DNA of 45,450 nucleotides from Planctomycetota bacterium. Lineage in GTDB: Bacteria; Planctomycetota; MHYJ01; JACPRB01. A program made the position numbers and the translations under genes. The notes under the pieces were generated by a model. That model had not been told where the DNA came from. It made no database searches and saw nothing but the letters and a program-made list of their open reading frames with translations. The stretch covers positions 1 to 45,450 of the forward strand of contig JACPRC010000102.1 of NCBI GenBank assembly GCA_016190175.1, in the 5' to 3' direction. Shown piece by piece: positions 33,452-44,500 of this stretch. Within the stretch, counting starts at the first letter, position 1; each line of letters begins with the position of its first letter.

Positions 33452-33514
33452 ATGAAGATTGCCACACGCGTTTCCGCGGGCGGGATCTCCATCAGTCCCC
33501 CGACGCGCCGGTGA
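33452..33514 (+). CDS. Short peptide ORF with a strong ribosome-binding site
   Basis: A 20-codon reading frame encodes MKIATRVSAGGISISPPTRR. AGGAGG lies five bases before the ATG, one of the best ribosome-binding sites in the window. The start resembles small peptides beginning with a KIxTxVxAGG pattern that I recall from some bacteria, but the rest of that pattern is absent. It may be a truncated relic or a true small peptide. It lies about 40 bases after the lptB operon. Confidence 0.35.
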   Translation: MKIATRVSAGGISISPPTRR

Positions 33515-33613
33515 AGGGGGAGTGATGAACGTGGATTCTCGCGTCCGCTCCGGGAAATGGTCCCGGGATAACGGGTCCGTCGTTTTCTGACCGCCCGCGC
33601 TTCAGGCGCGTGC

Positions 33614-35140
33614 TCAGCGGATCGTCCTCGCCCTCGCGGGCGGCCACCAGATCCACGATGCCTTTCCCGTAATGTGGCCTCGCCGGACGAACGGGAACGG
33701 CTCGCGGTCGGGCTCCCGGCGGGCCGGGTCGAGGTCCTCGTCGGAGAAGACCCACTCGCGCCCGTTCACGTCCGCCCTGACGTAGTGGTCCGGGCGCCGG
33801 GAAAGCCCGAATCGGACCATGGCCTCCCGGATCGCGTCCTCGTCGTGGGTTCGCCACGCCTGGGAGTCGCAGATCACCCGGCGCCCGTCCTTCAGGCGGA
33901 ACGTGAGCCTCTTCCACTTCCGGCTGTCGTGGCTGTTGCCGACGTTGTCGCCCATCATCACGTACTGCCCGGGGCCGATCCGCAGCGGGACGCCGTCCTG
34001 GAGGTTCTCGCCGCCGCCGTGGTCCGGGTCCTCGCACTTGTAGTAGATGTCCCGTCCGATCCGCAGCTTCGCGAAGGTCGCGGGTCCCGTAGAGCCGAAC
34101 TCGATCACGCTCCGAGGCGAGGACAACTCGCGGTCGAGGAACGTCACCGCCTCGAACGCCGGATGCGTCTTCCCGTCCAGGATCAGCACCGCCTGGCCGT
34201 CGTAGACCATGAACCGCCCGGGCGCCGCGCGCCCCGCGCGGAGCTTCGCGCCGGGAAGCGGATGCGTCCGCCGGTCGCCCCCGCGCGCGTATTCGATGCG
34301 CGAGCCGCCCGCCTCGATCACGAGCTCGAAGCGGCCCATCTCGTTCTCGACGGCGGCGCGGACTCTCGAGCCCTCCTCCGCCGTGACCTCGAAGGCGACG
34401 AGCGCGTCTCCGACCGGCCGGCCGCCGTCGTCGCGCAGCATCCCGGAGAAGCGGAAGCACGACTCGCCCGTGCCGGTGCGCAAGCGGCCCTCCACGGCCC
34501 GGCACGGCGGCTGCGCCGTCCATTGCGTCGCGAGATCTTCATCGGGCGGCTCGATCCAGATCGAGTCCTGCGTCTGCGGGGACTTGCGCTGGAGGCGGAA
34601 CTCCCCGGCGTCCCGCCGGGCGAAAATGTTCCCGCGCCATACCATGAACTCCTCGTCCGGAAGCCCGACGACGCGTTGGACGAAGATGCGCGGCGTGTCC
34701 AGCGGGAAGCGAAAGACGGCGACATCGAAACGGCCCACTTCATTGAAGAGATATGCGTGGTTCGCGACCACGATCCGATCGCCGCCGGGCGACACGTGCC
34801 GCTCCGGGAGCGCGCAGCGGCGCAGGTGTTCGGGGGTCGCCGCGCCGAGGAGCGTGGGCTCCATGCCGCCGGATGGGATCCGGTACGCGCTGAAACAGAA
34901 CGTACGCAGGATCAACGACAGGCAGAGACCCGCGAGGACGCAGCGGAGGACGGCCGGCACCGTGACGGGGCGGGACCAGTCGTGGCCGAGCCATGCGCCG
35001 CCCACGAACGTCAAGCCGAGCGCGAGGACGAAGACGATCGTGACGCCGACCGGCATCCCCACGGCGACGGAGCCCAGGGTCCAGAGGGTCGCCGGGGCAG
35101 CCGCGAGAGCAAAGAGGACGAGTCTCCCCTTCGCGCTCAT
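33614..35140 (-). CDS. Signal peptidase I paralogue lacking the Ser-Lys catalytic pair
   Basis: This 508-residue protein is a tandem duplicate of the gene upstream. It has N-terminal membrane segments and the family block IPSGGMEPTLLG, in which the catalytic serine is replaced by Gly92. In FVQRVVGLPDEE the general-base lysine is replaced by Gln155. A beta-rich insert of roughly 240 residues, LamG-like in feel (ENEMGRFELVIEAGGSRIEY, AVLILDGKTHP), is followed by GDNVGNSHDSRKW. It is therefore predicted to be a non-catalytic pseudoenzyme, perhaps a regulator or binding partner of the intact copy. The start overlaps the intact copy's stop as ATGA. The two copies share near-identical DNA in the insert region. 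Confidence 0.88.
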   Translation of the reverse strand: MSAKGRLVLFALAAAPATLWTLGSVAVGMPVGVTIVFVLALGLTFVGGAWLGHDWSRPVTVPAVLRCVLAGLCLSLILRTFCFSAYRIPSGGMEPTLLGAATPEHLRRCALPERHVSPGGDRIVVANHAYLFNEVGRFDVAVFRFPLDTPRIFVQRVVGLPDEEFMVWRGNIFARRDAGEFRLQRKSPQTQDSIWIEPPDEDLATQWTAQPPCRAVEGRLRTGTGESCFRFSGMLRDDGGRPVGDALVAFEVTAEEGSRVRAAVENEMGRFELVIEAGGSRIEYARGGDRRTHPLPGAKLRAGRAAPGRFMVYDGQAVLILDGKTHPAFEAVTFLDRELSSPRSVIEFGSTGPATFAKLRIGRDIYYKCEDPDHGGGENLQDGVPLRIGPGQYVMMGDNVGNSHDSRKWKRLTFRLKDGRRVICDSQAWRTHDEDAIREAMVRFGLSRRPDHYVRADVNGREWVFSDEDLDPARREPDREPFPFVRRGHITGKASWIWWPPARARTIR

Positions 35141-36944
35141 CGGATCATCTTGAACCACCGCCCGGCGGGCCACCACACCCAGAAGGCCTTCCCGATGATG
35201 TGCCTCCGGTCGACGAACGGGAACGCGTCGCGCTTCGGGGACGGGGCGTCCGGATCGAGGTCCGAGTCGTTGAAGACCCACTCGCGCCCGTTGATGTCCG
35301 CCTTGATGTAGTGCTGGGGGTGTACGGACAGGCCCAGCCGGCGGATGACGTCCTTCACCTCGTCCTTGTCGGACGTCTTGTCCGACTGCGATTCGTAGAC
35401 GATCTCGCGGCCGTCCTTGAGACGCTGCGTCATCTTCTTCCACTTCCGGCTGTCGTGGCTGTTGCCCACGTTGTCGCCCATCATGACGTACTGCCCCGGG
35501 CCGATCCGCAGCGGGACGCCGTCCTGGATGTTCTCGCTGCTGCTGTGGTCGGGGTCCTCGCACTTGTAATAGATGTCCCGCCCGATCCGCAGCTTCGAGA
35601 AGGTCGCGGGTCCCGAGGAGCCGAACTCGATCACGCCCCGCGGCGCGGGGAGCGCGCGGTCGAGGAACGTGACGGCCTCGAACGCCGGATGCGTCCTCCC
35701 GTCCAGGACGAGGACCGCCTGGCCGTCGTAGACCATGAACCGGACCGCCGCGGCGCGCCCCGCGCGGAGCTTCGCGTCGGGCAGGGGATGCGTGCGCCGG
35801 TCGTCGCCGCGCGCGTACTCGATCCGCGAGCCGCCGGCCTCGAGCACGAGCTCGAAGCGGCCCATCTCGTTCTCGACGGCGGCGCGCACCTTCGAGCCCT
35901 CGTCCGGAACGACGTCGAATGCCACCAGGGCGTCGCCGACCGCGTGGCCCGCGTCGTCGTCGAGCTTCCGGACGATGCGGAACCGGGAGTCGCCCGCGCC
36001 GGTGCGGAGCCGGTTCTCACCCACGTCGTACGATCCGGTCGGCGGCTGCGCGGTCCAGTGCCGCGGGAAGACGTCGCGGTCCGCGAAGGACTTGTTCAGG
36101 TCGCCGGGCGGGTCGATCCAGATCGAGTCCTGCGTCGCCGCGGGTTTGCGCTGGATCCTCGGCCGCGGATCGGGATCGTCGGACTTGCGGGCGTAGACGT
36201 TGCCGTGCCAGACCATGAACTCCTCGTCCGGAAGCCCGACGACGCGCTTGATGAAGTTCCGCGACAGCTCCAGAGGGAACTTGAAGACGACGACGTCGAA
36301 GCGGCTCACGGGCTCGAAGAGGTAATAGTACTTCGTGACCATGATGCGGTCGCCGCCGGACGAGGTGTGGTACTCGGGGAACTTGCAGGGGTTGCCTTCG
36401 CGCATGTGCGACGACGTCGCGTCGCCGAGGAGCGTGGGCTCCATCGAGCCGGAGGGGATCTTGAAGACCTCGATGCAGAAGCAGCGGATGACGAGCGCCA
36501 TGATGAAGGCGACGACGATGGCCTCGACGTTCTCCTTGAACCAGCGCCCGAACGTTTCGGGGGAGGAGGCCCCTTCCGCGGGGGGGGGCTCGGGGGCCGG
36601 CGCCGCGCGCAGCCGGCGCTCCTGCTGGAGGAGGAACGTCGCCGCGGCATAGGGGACGATGAGGATCACCCAGTCGACGGCGCCCATCCGGACGGCGTTC
36701 AGGAACATGGCGAGGATGCCCGTGCCCGCCGCGAAGACGCCCGCGAGCGGGGCCCACGGGCGGCCGAGGAAGAACGCGACGCACGGGCCGGCGAAGAGGG
36801 CCAGCATCACCGCTCCCGCGACCGCGACGCGTCCGTCGCCGTCCCGGATCCCCGAGACGATCGCCGCGACGGGGAGCGCCTCCATGAGGACGAGGAGGAG
36901 AAGCGGCTTGCCGCGGCTCTTGAGCAGGTCGGCGGCGGCCTCGC

Positions 36945-36948
<4 letters not shown>
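35137..36948 (-). CDS. lepB: Signal peptidase I with large LamG-like insert (intact active site)
   Basis: This 603-residue enzyme cleaves signal peptides of exported proteins at the outer face of the membrane. Four or five membrane segments in the first 150 residues are followed by the catalytic block IPSGSMEPTLLG with Ser168, and NFIKRVVGLPDEE with Lys234. As in other planctomycete enzymes, a long insert of about 250 residues lies between the Lys region and GDNVGNSHDSRKW. It resembles a concanavalin/LamG-type domain (ENEMGRFELVLEAGGSRIEY and ATFSKLRIGRDIYYK). It overlaps lepA upstream and the inactive copy downstream, both as ATGA. The lepA–lepB order matches that in Escherichia coli. Confidence 0.92.
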
Positions 36949-38744
<1,796 letters not shown>

Positions 38745-38746
38745 AT

Positions 38747-38843
38747 GGGGGATCGGGAGATGGGGAGATCGGGAGATGGGGAGATCCGGCGCCATCGGCG
38801 GCGGGTCTTCATCTTCTCATCTCGGCCGTCTCCATGTCTCCTC
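38747..38843. repeat. Inverted octamer array, GGGAGATN family (locus 3)
   Basis: The left arm (38747–38786) alternates GATCGGGA and GATGGGGA. The right arm (38805–38843) has complementary degenerate units such as TCTTCATC and TCTCATCT. The array begins two bases from the lepA start codon, so it would form the 5' leader of the lepA mRNA or contain its promoter. Confidence 0.8.
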
Positions 38844-39003
38844 CGGGCGGCCGGGTCCGGGCGGCCGCGAGGTCCGGATTCTAACGCGGATCATTGGTGA
38901 AGGCGAGAGCCGTGATGAATAATCCGGTTCAAGACAGGGTAACACTCCGGAACCAGGGGCTGAGGGGAAGCGTGTCGCAATTCCGGCGACGCGCATGCCG
39001 GCG

Positions 39004-39092
39004 GAACAAAGCACCGAGAAGAGAGAACAGAGGGGATTCTCCCCCCTGCTTGCCCGCCGCTTTACCCGCCGGAGCGGATGCGAAGCATCCGC
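39004..39092. repeat. Purine heptamer array and GAA-loop hairpin
   Basis: Heptamers GAACAAA, GCACCGA, GAAGAGA and GAACAGA (39004–39031) are the complement-strand version of the pyrimidine array in the ugd leader. Shortly after, GCGGATGC (39074–39081) pairs with GCATCCGC (39085–39092) around GAA, followed by a GCCCGGAGGGCG box like the one beside the hairpins at both window ends. No gene was found between 38745 and 39610. Confidence 0.5.
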
Positions 39093-39162
39093 GCAGGAGG
39101 GAGCCCGGAGGGCGCAGGAGGGCCCCCCTCCGGGAGGGGGGGCGGGGGCCGGCCGGCCGTCC

Positions 39163-39304
39163 GGTTGGGCTCTCGCTCCGGGGGATGGGCATATCCGTCA
39201 CGCCGGTTGGTGCCATCCCCTGGGGGATGGCATCATCCGCCGCGCCGGTTGGCGCCGCTCCCCGGGGGATGGGCTCGTCCGGCGCGCCGGATGGCTCCGT
39301 CCCT
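39163..39304. repeat. 42-bp tandem repeat, three copies plus a partial
   Basis: Units at 39163–39204, 39205–39246 and 39247–39288, with a partial at 39289–39304, share GGTTGG, CGGGGGATGG (or close) and a final CGCGCC-like end. The period is six heptamers. The minus strand reads through it as 14-residue peptide repeats, but no plausible gene start or homology supports coding. Confidence 0.7.
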
Positions 39305-39378
39305 AGTGTGCCTTCACGGCGGTTCCTGTGAGTTGCGGACCGATGGAGCAAGGAAGCGAGAGCGCGCACTCCGGAGCC

Positions 39379-39448
39379 GTTAGCTGCTAGCCGTTGGCTC
39401 CTAGCCAGAGGAGACCGGCAAAGGGCTAGCGGCTAAGGGCTAATGGCC
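39379..39448. repeat. Inverted heptamer array, GGCTAAN family
   Basis: The left arm (39379–39406) has GTTAGCT, GCTAGCC, GTTGGCT and CCTAGCC. The right arm (39424–39448) has GGCTAGC, GGCTAAG and GGCTAAT. The arms are separated by about 17 bases and could form a hairpin of some 25 bp. It follows the 42-bp repeat in the long gene-free stretch. Confidence 0.8.
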
Positions 39449-39550
39449 GTCGACCGCTCCCGCCGACGAATCGTTTGAGGCGAGGAGCAACCTACAGATT
39501 CGGCTGTGACGCGACACTAGATGGAGGGGCGTATCCGTACGTCAGGTTGA

Positions 39551-39579
39551 TTCCGTCCCTCTTTCCGGGTGGGTATACT
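39551..39579 (+). promoter_or_regulatory. Predicted promoter of the WD40 gene
   Basis: TTCCGT (39551–39556), 17 bp and TATACT (39574–39579) precede the ATG at 39611. The leader of about 25 nt carries GGGAGG, six to seven bases before the ATG, a conventional start unlike the leaderless-type promoters. Confidence 0.55.
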
Positions 39580-39610
39580 CTTTCCAGATTCGCCCCAAGG
39601 GAGGTCTCGT

Positions 39611-40174
39611 ATGCACCCGCTTCCTGCCGACTGCCTCGCCATCCCCTCCTTCGCGCCCCGCGCTACGGAGGGCAGGCAGGATCCCGGCTGGAAGAAGGAG
39701 AACTTCGCCGGGCCGGTGCCGGAGGGGATCGCGCGCTCGAAAAACGGGCACATCGAACTTGTGAACATCCTCGGAAGCCGGCGGTGGCGCCACGCCGGTG
39801 CGGTCGAGTCCGTCGCCTTCAGCCCCGACGGGAAGCGCGCGCTGTCGGGAAGCGATGATGCTACCCTCAAGCTCTGGGAGGTCGAGAGCGGGAAGGAGAT
39901 CGCGACGTGGAAGGGACACGAGAAAGAAGTCTCCTCCGTCGCCTTCAGTCCCGACGGGAAGCGCGCGCTGTCGGGAAGCGAGGACAACACCCTCAAGCTC
40001 TGGGAGGTCGAGAGCGGCAAGGAGATCGACTCGATCGTCGTTGACGGGCGGCCGACCTCGCTCGCGGTCCGCGCCTGCGCCGCCGAAGCGACGGCTCCGG
40101 CGTCGCGAAGGCGCGGCGACCTCGTCGTCGTGGGCAACCGCAACACCACGCTGACCGTTTACCGGCTCAAATAG
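39611..40174 (+). CDS. Small WD40-repeat protein carrying a repeat-element insertion
   Basis: This 187-residue protein has two nearly identical WD40 repeats (SVAFSPDGKRALSGSDDATLKLWEVESGKEI then SVAFSPDGKRALSGSEDNTLKLWEVESGKEI in shorter form). A third, partial blade ends with DLVVVGNRNTTLTVYRLK. This is too few for a closed propeller, so it is a fragment, an oligomer, or a remnant of a longer planctomycete WD40 protein. The last blade is interrupted by 16 residues (ACAAEATAPASRRRGD region) encoded by the 48-bp element at 40070–40117. ATG 39611 has a good GGGAGG site; an upstream in-frame start at 39569 is unlikely. Confidence 0.7.
   Translation: MHPLPADCLAIPSFAPRATEGRQDPGWKKENFAGPVPEGIARSKNGHIELVNILGSRRWRHAGAVESVAFSPDGKRALSGSDDATLKLWEVESGKEIATWKGHEKEVSSVAFSPDGKRALSGSEDNTLKLWEVESGKEIDSIVVDGRPTSLAVRACAAEATAPASRRRGDLVVVGNRNTTLTVYRLK
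40070..40117 (-). repeat. 48-bp palindromic element inserted in frame in the WD40 gene
   Basis: This copy is inverted relative to the one in recG and matches it at 47 of 48 bases. It adds 16 codons between LAVR and DLVVVGN of the last WD40 blade without breaking the frame. Two almost identical copies in unrelated genes and opposite orientations show recent movement rather than shared ancestry. Confidence 0.85.
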
Positions 40175-40195
40175 GAGAGGGACCCATGCCGCCGG

Positions 40196-40663
40196 TCATT
40201 CGAGCCCGAGGTCGTCCACGAGAAGAGCGTCGCGCCTCACCCGCCCCGGCGCCACTCGCACCATGTCGGCGACGATGAGCTGCACGCTCCGCCACACCTC
40301 CTTCGGGTTCCAGACCGACTCCGTCTCGGAGAGCCGGCCGTAGTTCCTGGCGACCAGCTCCAGCACGAGCTCGCCCACGGTGCGGACCTTCTGTCGGGGA
40401 CCGCGGAGCCCGGGGAATCGAGGTGGGGCGGCGCAGGGCAGCGCCGCGTCCGGACCTGCCCGGGCGGGGAGTTCGAGCGCGCGGCGGACGCGGTGAAACA
40501 CGGACATCGACAGGCACCCGACCGGCTGGTAACCGATCCACGTCCCGGCAAGGAATTCGCAGATCTCTCCGGGAGTCGAGATCTTCTGCGCCTCCGCATC
40601 GGAGATGCCGACGCGGAAGCACTCCTCGATCTCCATCACGAGTTCGACGCCGCCGAGGCCCAT
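40196..40663 (-). CDS. Acyl-carrier-like protein with helix order permuted and no carrier serine
   Basis: This 155-residue protein begins with sequence typical of acyl carrier protein helices II–IV (MGLGGVELVMEIEECFRVGI, then AEAQKISTPGEICEFL). It ends with the typical helix I region (SVQLIVADMVRVAPGRVRRD, then VDDLGLE). Joined end to start, it reads like an ordinary carrier protein, but the serine that holds phosphopantetheine is replaced by glycine. The 70-residue middle has CLSMSVFHRVRRALELP and no recognised domain. Related planctomycete proteins are annotated acyl carrier protein, but a carrier role looks impossible without the serine. ATG 40663 has AGGAG eight bases upstream, within the end of the preceding small gene. 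Confidence 0.7.
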   Translation of the reverse strand: MGLGGVELVMEIEECFRVGISDAEAQKISTPGEICEFLAGTWIGYQPVGCLSMSVFHRVRRALELPARAGPDAALPCAAPPRFPGLRGPRQKVRTVGELVLELVARNYGRLSETESVWNPKEVWRSVQLIVADMVRVAPGRVRRDALLVDDLGLE

Positions 40664-40863
40664 GTCCGTTTCTCCTGTCGCCCATCCCTCGCCGGCCGCC
40701 GCTTGCCCATCGGGCGGCCCCGGCGCAGGGGCACCGATGATTCCGGCACGCCGTACAGAGTGAACGCGACCCAGAACAGCGGATGCGCGACCCCGAATCT
40801 CCTTCGGCGGATCTCGATCACGGCCTGCTGCGCCGGCCGTGCCGCTGCGGCGGGAGCGCTCAC
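40636..40863 (-). CDS. Small hypothetical protein upstream of the carrier-like gene
   Basis: This 75-residue protein starts at a GTG with a strong AGGAG site seven bases upstream. It contains HPLFWVAFTLYGVPESS, reminiscent of the C-terminal end of CHAT-protease domains, inside an Arg-rich sequence. It overlaps the carrier-like gene by 28 bases. It may be a real small protein, a leader peptide, or a CHAT-gene remnant. Confidence 0.4.
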   Translation of the reverse strand: MSAPAAAARPAQQAVIEIRRRRFGVAHPLFWVAFTLYGVPESSVPLRRGRPMGKRRPARDGRQEKRTWASAASNS

Positions 40864-41102
40864 GGAGAGTCTCCTGACGGGGAAAAAGCCTCGTCGGTCG
40901 GATCGCCCGGGAGTTTACTCGGGCGTCATCGTCGGGTGCCAAGAAAATGTGACGGCGGTGATCGCTTCCTTCCGCCGGGAGCAGCCACCCAGGCGGATTT
41001 CCCTTCAGACGCCGAGCCGGGACGCCGGATACCTGTGTGGGGAGGGGGGGATGCGGGCGGCGCGTTCAACGAATGTCATGGGGCATATGCAGGAGGTGAC
41101 TC

Positions 41103-41540
41103 GTGCGCAAGGGAATGCTCGCGACGGGATTCCTGTCGGCCATGGCGTTCGTCCTCGTCGGATGCGAGTCCGGGCGGCGAAAGCAACACGAGCACCTCTT
41201 TCATGGTTTCCCTCATTGGAAGATGAGCGGCACGGCCACGGTCGGCTTGCCGTTTGAGGGAAAACTCGTCGTCACCTACTGTTGTGCCGAGACGAGGAGC
41301 CGGTGCACATGGTCGTCCTCCGGAACCTCGATCAGCACCGGGAAGCTGCCTCCCGGTCTGCGCCTTGATGCGAAATCCGGCACGATCTCAGGGGTCCCGG
41401 AGGTGGCGGGCGACTATAGTTGCACGATCAGGACGTCCGGTCTCCGGTGCACCTGCGGCTGGCTTGAGAAGACCCGGATGGAGGGACATCCTCCCGGCGA
41501 GAATCTCGAGGTTGTGCGCATCGTCGTGACGGGCGACTGA
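41103..41540 (+). CDS. Small lipoprotein with a putative Ig-like domain
   Basis: This 145-residue protein has a lipoprotein signal (MRKGMLATGFLSAMAFVLVGC, lipobox LVGC). The mature part ends with a He_PIG-type Ig-like strand pattern: LPPGLRLDAKSGTISGVPEV, then AGDYSCTI, with several cysteines (CC, C, CTC) that may form disulfides. The GTG at 41103 has AGGAGG five bases upstream. It is expected in the envelope; the binding partner is unknown. It converges with the transporter fusion gene 15 bp downstream. Confidence 0.75.
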   Translation: MRKGMLATGFLSAMAFVLVGCESGRRKQHEHLFHGFPHWKMSGTATVGLPFEGKLVVTYCCAETRSRCTWSSSGTSISTGKLPPGLRLDAKSGTISGVPEVAGDYSCTIRTSGLRCTCGWLEKTRMEGHPPGENLEVVRIVVTGD

Positions 41541-41555
41541 TTTCATGACGGGCTC

Positions 41556-44500
41556 TCACCCCTGCTTCGCCAGCGCCCCCCGCAGCCGCCGCGCCAGCGT
41601 CCGCAGGAGGCCCGCCGCGATCCCGGGATGCGTCGCCAGCATGTCGTGGAAGTCCTCGGTGCCGATCCTCAGGAGGCGCGCCTCCTCCGCCGTCACGGCC
41701 GTCGCGGACCGCGGCTCGCCGTCGAGCAGCGACATCTCGCCGACGCACTCGCGCGGGCCGAGCGCGGCGACCTCCTTTCCGCCCGCGAGGATCCGGACGC
41801 GCCCTTCCATGATTAGATAGCAGGAATCCCCGCGGTCCCCTTCGGCGAACAGCTTCTCGCCCGCCGCGAAGCCCTGCTCCCGCGCGATCCCCGCGACGCT
41901 CGCGAGGTAGTCCGCGGGCACCTCCCGGAAGAGGTCCACCTGCTTGAGGAACGAGACCGTGGCGATGACGCGATACAGGTTCGGATCGGCGTCCTTCATC
42001 TCTTTTCCTCCGGAATGGTGGAGCGCGATCGCCCGCATCCAGGGCTCCGCGGCGAGGAGCCGGTTCCGCGTATCGTCCGTCATGCCCGCTCCCCCGGATT
42101 CGCTTGCCCACGCGCCGACGGCGGAGAGCGCCGCAGACGACCACTTGTGGGGCAGGAGGGCGTCGAGGAGCTCGATGGCGTTCGATCGCCGCGATTCGCT
42201 GCCGCCGAAGAGGGCCGTCTCGATGCGCGCGATCTCGCGGGCGTCGCACTCCATCGTGAGGAGCGAGAAGAGGACCTCCATCTCCAGCCGGGCGCGGTCG
42301 TGAAAGAGCCGGGAAGTCACCGGCTGCTCCCTCCGGCATTCCTCCCGGGCGCGGACCGAGAGCGACACGCGCTCGCAGGTCCCGGCGACGACCTCGTCGA
42401 GGTCCGGGCCATCGGCGGCGCGCGCCCTCAGGCGGCGAAGGGCGCGTCCGGCGGCGACCCTCACGACGAGCGGCGTCTCCGGATGGACGAACTCCCAGAG
42501 CGCCCGGACCGCCCCGGGTCCGCCGACCGTTCCCAGGATGCGCGCCAGCGCGGCCCGTTCGGTGGTCCCCGCCTCCGTCCGGCGGGTCCGCTCGGCGATC
42601 GCGGGCGCCGCCTCGGGCGGCAGCGCCTCGAGCGCCAGCACGGCCAGCGGCTGGAGACGCGGCTCCTTCATCCGGTCGGCGATGGCGGAGACCAGTCCCG
42701 GGTCCCGCGCCGCGCGGCAGGCGACCAGCGTTTCCCGGCGGACCTCCGGGGACGGATCTTCCAGCAGCTCCCGGAACGCCCGGGTCGCCCTTCGCCCGGC
42801 GAACTGCGCCAGCACGCGCGCCGCTTCCGCGCGGTCCGGCGCCGCTTCGCTCCTCCGCAGCCGTTCCAACCGCGGGTAGACGAGGAGGGCGCCGTCGTAT
42901 CCGCCGTGACGCGCGCATCCGACGAGCGCGGCGGACCGCACGAGCGGATCGGGAGCGTCTGCCCACGGGGCGACGCGCAAGACGGCTTCGTCCCCCTTGT
43001 TGGCGAGGAGGGCCAGGACGGCCGCGGCGCGCACCTCCGCCCGCGGGTCCTCGATCGCCGCCTCGATCGCGGGCACGTTTGCGGGGTCCGGGCTTTCGCC
43101 GAGCGCCTCCAGCGCCCGGACGGCCAGGGCGGCGTCCGGCGCCGCGGTTTTCTCTCGGACCAGGGACGCCAGGTCTCCCAGCGGCCGGCCCCGCCACAGG
43201 TCGAAGGCCAGGATCGCCCGGCCCGCGTCGTCCGCCCGGAGAAGCTCCGCGATCGCGCGCCCGCCCCCTTCGGCATCCAGCAGCCGCGAGAGGTCCGCGG
43301 GATCGAAGCTCGACCGGCGCAGCGTGCCCGAGAGCGCCTTCCGGTGCTGGGCGCGCAGGAAGAGGACCGAGACGATCCAGACGATCCCCAGGCCGATTCC
43401 CACAGGGGTCAGGTGGTGAATGCGGGGCACGACCCGGGAGAGACCCAGGAGGAGCAGACCGCCCGCGCCCATTCCGATCGGCACCAGCATCCCTCCGACG
43501 ATCGCCTGAGCGCGCAGGCGGAGGCGGGTCGGCAGCGGGAGGAAGAGCAGCTCCCGGGCCGGGAGGTCGAGCGTTTCCGCGAAGCCCATCCGCACGAAGT
43601 TCGCCGCGGCCGCCATCGCGAGGACCGGGTGGAAGAGGAAGCCGGCGTTCGCCAGCACCAGCGAAGTCGGGAGCACGAGAAGGCACCAGACCGGTCCGAA
43701 GCGCCGGAGCAGCGGGCCGACGAGGACGAACTGGACGACCAGTTGCGCGGCGCCCAGCAGCGCGTAGAAGCGGCCGAAGTAGCTTGCCAGCGCCTCTTCG
43801 CGCATCGCGGAGCCGGCGACGACCTTGAACTGGTACTGGACGAGGACGCCGAACATCACGCCCGCGAGGACCATGACCATGATGAGCCGCACGTAGCCGC
43901 CGGCAAGGACGGCGGCAAGCGACGGACGGGGACCGCCGTCGTCGCCGGCGATCCGCTCCTCCTCCACGGGCTTCGAGAGGCGGCGGATGACGATCCCCCA
44001 TGCGGCCCCGCAGGCCATGAGTCCCGCGCAGACGAACAGCAGATTGTCCGGCCCGATCGCCCGGACGATCGGCGAGACGGCGTAGCCTCCCGCGACGGTT
44101 CCCAGCGCCATCCCTCCGCCGACGTAGCCGTACAGGCGCCGCGCGTCGCGCCCCGTGAAGAAGTCCCCCATGTAGGAAAAGAAGAGCGTCACGCAGATCA
44201 GCCCGCAGACGTCCATCCAGATCGCGATCGCGAAGCAGACCCACCGGTTGCCGAGGGATGCCGCCGCACGCAGGAGGAGCACCGTCAGCGCGAGGGCCAG
44301 ATGGGTGGCCACGATGAGCCGCGTCCGGGAGATCCGTCCCTGGAGGAAGTCGACCACCCACGTCACGGCCACGGTCGCCAGCGCCAGCCCGACGAAGACG
44401 AAGGGGAAGAGGCGCCGGGCCTCCGCGGGCTCGAACCGCGAGAAGAAGAGGGTGTCTCCCGCGGTGAATCCGACGGTCCAGAAGACGGAGATGGTCGTGA

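Noticed and set aside
38929-39369. Minus-strand frame with 14-residue peptide repeats
   Set aside because: The repeats come from the 42-bp minisatellite; there is no ribosome-binding site, and the rest reads like random sequence.
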